This document shows, piece by piece, positions 63,094 to 64,000 of a stretch of DNA of 64,000 nt. Source of the stretch: Erwinia tracheiphila (GTDB lineage: Bacteria; Pseudomonadota; Gammaproteobacteria; Enterobacterales; Enterobacteriaceae); contig NZ_CP089932.1 of assembly GCF_021365465.1 (NCBI RefSeq), positions 2,418,001-2,482,000 on the forward strand, in the 5' to 3' direction. The position numbers and the translations under genes were made by a program. The stretch's first letter is position 1. Every line of letters begins with the position of its first letter. The notes under the pieces were generated by a model. It saw only the letters and a list, made by a program, of their open reading frames with translations, was not told the origin of the DNA and did not search any database.

Positions 63094-63521
63094 TCATTCA
63101 GGCCAGTTAATCATCTCGTCAAGGCCGGACAGCAACGCCGGAAAGTAGCTCTCATCTATGCAAAAAAAATCTTTAACCTCTGCACTATCTGCATTATCTT
63201 CGGGTCTGAGCAGAAGATTAACCACAACAGCTTCGCCAAATTCGGTTTTATGAAACTCAAGTATCACCTGATTTTCTCTGCTATTAAAAAAAACCGCATG
63301 GCTTTTTTTTGGTGAAGAATGGATTCATAGAGAGTCTGTAACCGGTCTTTAAGACGCCGAAGTTCGACAATAGTAAAGGATGCTGAAAAAGCTGTATTTA
63401 GCCCCGGTAGTAAAAACTCCACCCAGACTTTTATCCAGTCATATAATGGTTCTTCTGGCGTTGGTAACCTTTCATAAGGAGCAAGTTTAAATCGTCTGGC
63501 TCCACTAATTATATCAAACAT
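63094..63521 (-). pseudogene. Second immunity gene, 1-bp deletion
   Basis: Duplicate of 44804-45232. Starts MFDIISGARRFKLAPYERLPTPEEPLYDWIKVW and ends RPEDNADSAEVKDFFCIDESYFPALLSGLDEMINWPE. Length 428 nt against 429 nt for copy 1; one base is missing in the A/T homopolymers around 63282-63310, so the frame ends early (AEKIR). The N-terminal half is only distantly similar to copy 1, the C-terminal half close. Confidence 0.82.
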
Positions 63522-63533
63522 GACGAAGTTCTC

Positions 63534-64000
63534 TCACGGCTTGTACTGGAAATGGTGAATTGTCCAATCTTTTTCCCGAACAAGTATTTCCAGTCTGTAT
63601 TCTTTATAAAGATACCTCCCTTTACGGCTCTTATCCTCTACGGCTCTTATCCTCGACAAGTCTGAACATCTTTGTCTCATATTGGTATAAGCCAGGTACT
63701 TTGTCGGGATCAGCCATTCTTCGACCATAGCGAATAGCTTTCTCCTGAAGCTGCAAAGGCACATAGCGTCCAGGGTTATACATATGCTTCGCAGCCGTTT
63801 CTGTCATTTTAAGATTACGGGCTGACAGACCCATTTTTAACCGGCTTCGCAAGAAACTGACCGTTCCCTGACTGAGCTTTACCGTGATGGACGTTCTGAC
63901 TCCGCTTTGCAGCAGTGCCCTGCCCGCAAAGAAGATGCGAAAAACACCTACTGCGAGTAACGCAATATCAATCGGGTCAATCAGCGGTGATTCCAGCGGT
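63534..64000 (-). pseudogene. Second toxin gene, disrupted by a 16-bp tandem duplication (partial)
   Basis: Duplicate of the 44121-44795 gene; the N-terminal ~77 residues lie outside the window. The first visible part (SPLIDPIDIALL...SARNLKMTETAAKHMYNPGRYVPLQLQEKAIRYG) is almost identical to copy 1. TACGGCTCTTATCCTC occurs twice in tandem (63623-63638, 63639-63654) and shifts the frame. Removing one copy restores LVEDKSRKGRYLYKEYRLEILVREKDWTIHHFQYKP. The C-terminal tip differs from copy 1. Confidence 0.82.

Overview
Host: the core genes are enterobacterial (mlc C-terminus, a bioD2/ynfK-type dethiobiotin synthetase, ynfD, ynfB, rnb, a ydeP-type molybdo-oxidoreductase, zntB, sodC). They sit around a dif-like XerC/XerD site, so this looks like the replication-terminus region of an Enterobacterales chromosome. 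The very high IS load, many broken genes, a phenolic acid decarboxylase and an exopolysaccharide-depolymerase-like protein suggest a plant-associated Erwinia-like bacterium undergoing genome decay (Erwinia tracheiphila would fit). The species is inference only.

Layout. 1-6062: mlc end, bioD, an osmU-type osmolyte importer operon with both permeases damaged, ynfD, ynfB and a hexanucleotide repeat. 6063-9306: an IS407-group IS3 element split by an IS4-family element, then a P2-like integrase stump. 9465-14137: rnb and the ydeP-type gene. 14460-16351: IS1 and an IS256-family remnant. 16464-21308: a bgl-type operon (6-phospho-beta-glucosidase, PTS EIIBCA) whose RAT/terminator leader is split by an IS4-family element. 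21459-23702: IS481-family element, then zntB. 24024-28387 and 35982-36290: remnant of a lambdoid prophage (integrase, excisionase, two small genes) broken by an ISL3 element, an IS481 element and a Tn3-family transposon. 28388-35981: the complete Tn3 unit (38-bp inverted repeats, 5-bp target duplication) carrying a secreted esterase and a phenolic acid decarboxylase as cargo. 36291-42223: IS debris around a Pseudomonas-type ttcA. 42233-43016: sodC and a dehydrogenase stump. 43300-52145: remains of one or two filamentous phages (inovirus): secretin gIV end, a toxin/immunity pair, an attP-like hairpin, a repressor operon, gII and a dif-like site. 52214-60157: IS4, IS5 remnant, AI-2E-type permease, IS256/IS481 nest, siderophore-interacting protein, depolymerase-like protein. 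60206-64000: IS debris, a second attP-like hairpin and a second, inactivated toxin/immunity pair, inverted relative to the first.

How it works together. The most interesting system is the inovirus module. Two ~94-bp sites, each with two oppositely oriented XerC/XerD-type sites around a GC-rich hairpin, lie just downstream of two related polymorphic-toxin/immunity pairs. This resembles the folded single-stranded attP of CTX-type phages and the placement of ctxAB as cargo. The two toxins share a near-identical N-terminal half and differ towards the C-terminus; their immunity proteins differ mainly in the N-terminal half. One pair is intact, the other carries a 16-bp duplication and a 1-bp deletion.

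The Tn3 transposon may be a mobile module for plant hydroxycinnamate esters (esterase, then decarboxylase). Many IS insertions keep perfect target duplications (7 bp for IS481, 8 bp for ISL3, 10-11 bp for IS4, 4 bp for IS407, 5 bp for Tn3), so several broken genes can be rebuilt in silico.
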